Positions 7,412 through 7,981 of a stretch of DNA of 7,981 nucleotides are shown here, piece after piece (the first letter of the stretch is position 1; every line of letters starts with the position of its first letter). A program made the translations under genes and the position numbers. The stretch lies in assembly GCA_038241115.1 (NCBI GenBank), contig JBBRGA010000151.1:1-7981 (forward strand). The letters run 5' to 3'. The DNA comes from JANYJJ01 sp038241115. Lineage in GTDB: Bacteria > Pseudomonadota > Gammaproteobacteria > Burkholderiales > Burkholderiaceae_C. The notes below the pieces were generated by a model, which saw only the letters and a program-made list of their open reading frames with translations, ran no database searches and was not told the origin of the DNA.

Positions 7412-7981
7412 TCATTGTAGGTTTCCCGGCCTGCCGGGTTGTGCGGTGGCATGCCCCGCATGCAGGTCGCGCCAAGTGTTGACTGCCGCGCCGAGCATGT
7501 CGGCCAGCGCTGCAACTTCATGCGCAATGCCCAACATTCTCAACGCGCCGCTCACCGCGTTGCTGCCCGCCTCAAGCGGCGTTGCGCCGGTACTTTTGGA
7601 CAACTTTTCGCCGCGCGCGTTCAGTACCAACGGCGTATGCAAATAAAGCGGCGTTGGCAGGCCCAGCTGGTGTTGCAAATGAATTTGCCGTGGCGTGTTG
7701 TCGGCCAGGTCTTCGCCGCGCACCACGTGGGTGATGCCCTGCGCCGCGTCGTCCACCACCACCGCCATTTGATAGGCCCACAACCCATCCGCGCGCTTCA
7801 AAACAAAGTCGCCGATCGTGGCGCTGACGTCCTGGGTTTGCCGGCCGAGGCGGCGGTCGGACCATGTCAACAGCAGCGGCCTGTCTGGCGTGTGTGGCGT
7901 GTCTGGCGTGTCTGGGGTGCTGCAGCGCAGTCGCCAGGCTGGCGCCGGGCCCGCTCGCCGGGCTTGTCGGCAGGTGCCGGG
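7412..7981 (-). CDS. gluQ: Glutamyl-Q tRNA(Asp) synthetase, 3' part (partial at window edge)
   Basis: GluQ is a GluRS paralogue without the anticodon-binding domain. It attaches glutamate to queuosine in tRNA(Asp). The frame is open from the stop at 7412 to the right edge (189 codons), so the N-terminal part, including the HIGH-type motif, is outside. Visible landmarks: PGTCR, whose Cys is the last ligand of the family zinc site; PAWRLR; then W-DRRLGRQTQDV, IGDFVLKRADGLWAYQMAVVVDD, GITHVVRGEDL, and the KMSKS-type loop EKLSKS. The C terminus is short, as in GluQ rather than GluRS. An unusual TPD-TPD-TPH-TPD insert, coded by 9-bp repeats, sits before the TWSDRR motif. TTG at 7870 is not the true start because the family-conserved sequence continues upstream of it. 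The last codons overlap a GC-rich palindrome, and the next gene begins 4 nt after the stop. Confidence 0.93.
   Translation of the reverse strand, partial: PGTCRQARRAGPAPAWRLRCSTPDTPDTPHTPDRPLLLTWSDRRLGRQTQDVSATIGDFVLKRADGLWAYQMAVVVDDAAQGITHVVRGEDLADNTPRQIHLQHQLGLPTPLYLHTPLVLNARGEKLSKSTGATPLEAGSNAVSGALRMLGIAHEVAALADMLGAAVNTWRDLHAGHATAQPGRPGNLQ
7425..7438. other. GC-rich palindrome at the gluQ end, upstream of the small exported gene
   Basis: CCCGGC and GCCGGG arms are separated by two bases (CT). The site lies in the final gluQ codons (GRPG), 17 nt before the ATG of the downstream gene. In mRNA it could form a short strong stem near that start. It is too tight a loop for certainty and no T tract follows, so it is not called a terminator. 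Confidence 0.4.
7883..7918 (-). repeat. Four 9-bp tandem units coding TPD repeats in GluQ
   Basis: Units at 7883-7891, 7892-7900, 7901-7909 and 7910-7918 differ from GTCTGGCGT by at most one base. Read on the minus strand they are exactly in codon phase and give TPD, TPD, TPH, TPD. They fall between the zinc-site region and the conserved W-DRRLG motif of GluQ, probably in a surface loop. Confidence 0.85.

Noticed and set aside
7414..7419. TACAAT on the minus strand as a -10 box before the small exported gene
   Set aside because: It consists of the last gluQ codons, lies 7 nt from the ATG, and has no -35 hexamer at 16-18 nt.
7408..7527. Longer N terminus for the small exported protein (191 residues)
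   Set aside because: It would overlap the conserved gluQ end and push the signal peptide 40 residues inward.

Overview
The window is visibly GC-rich. Its protein styles (a small FKBP, GluQ, a Sil/Cus-type metal exporter) look like a betaproteobacterium, probably Burkholderiales near Comamonadaceae. That placement is inferred from remembered family resemblance, not from a search. Almost everything is transcribed on the minus strand, so the biological order runs from the right edge to the left.

Right to left: (1) the 3' part of gluQ (glutamyl-Q tRNA(Asp) synthetase), cut by the window edge. (2) Four bases after its stop, a 151-residue exported Cys/His-rich protein with a His-Ala stretch. (3) A 201-bp gap with a four-unit, 14-bp tandem repeat just upstream of the exporter genes. 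(4) A tightly packed cusC-cusB-cusA (silCBA-like) operon. CusC is the outer-membrane channel. CusB is the periplasmic adaptor, with an N-terminal metal-binding segment and a C-terminal CusF-like copper/silver chaperone domain. CusA is the inner-membrane RND pump. (5) CusA does not stop where the family normally ends: its frame runs through a linker of about 35 residues into a complete FKBP-type peptidyl-prolyl isomerase, giving a 1189-residue protein. (6) At the far left is a short gap with a hairpin and the last codons of an unidentified plus-strand gene that converges on the operon.

CusCBA should form a tripartite pump spanning the envelope that exports Cu(I)/Ag(I) from the periplasm, and possibly the cytoplasm. 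The fused CusF domain would collect metal for it. The small exported Cys/His protein upstream is plausibly an accessory metal binder. No CusRS-type regulator lies in the window.

The most unusual items are the CusA-FKBP fusion, the 14-bp array whose units carry ATGACAA (which resembles the half-site I recall for the E. coli CusR box), and two CusA substitutions at positions known to matter in E. coli CusA. No RNA gene, insertion sequence or CRISPR array was seen.
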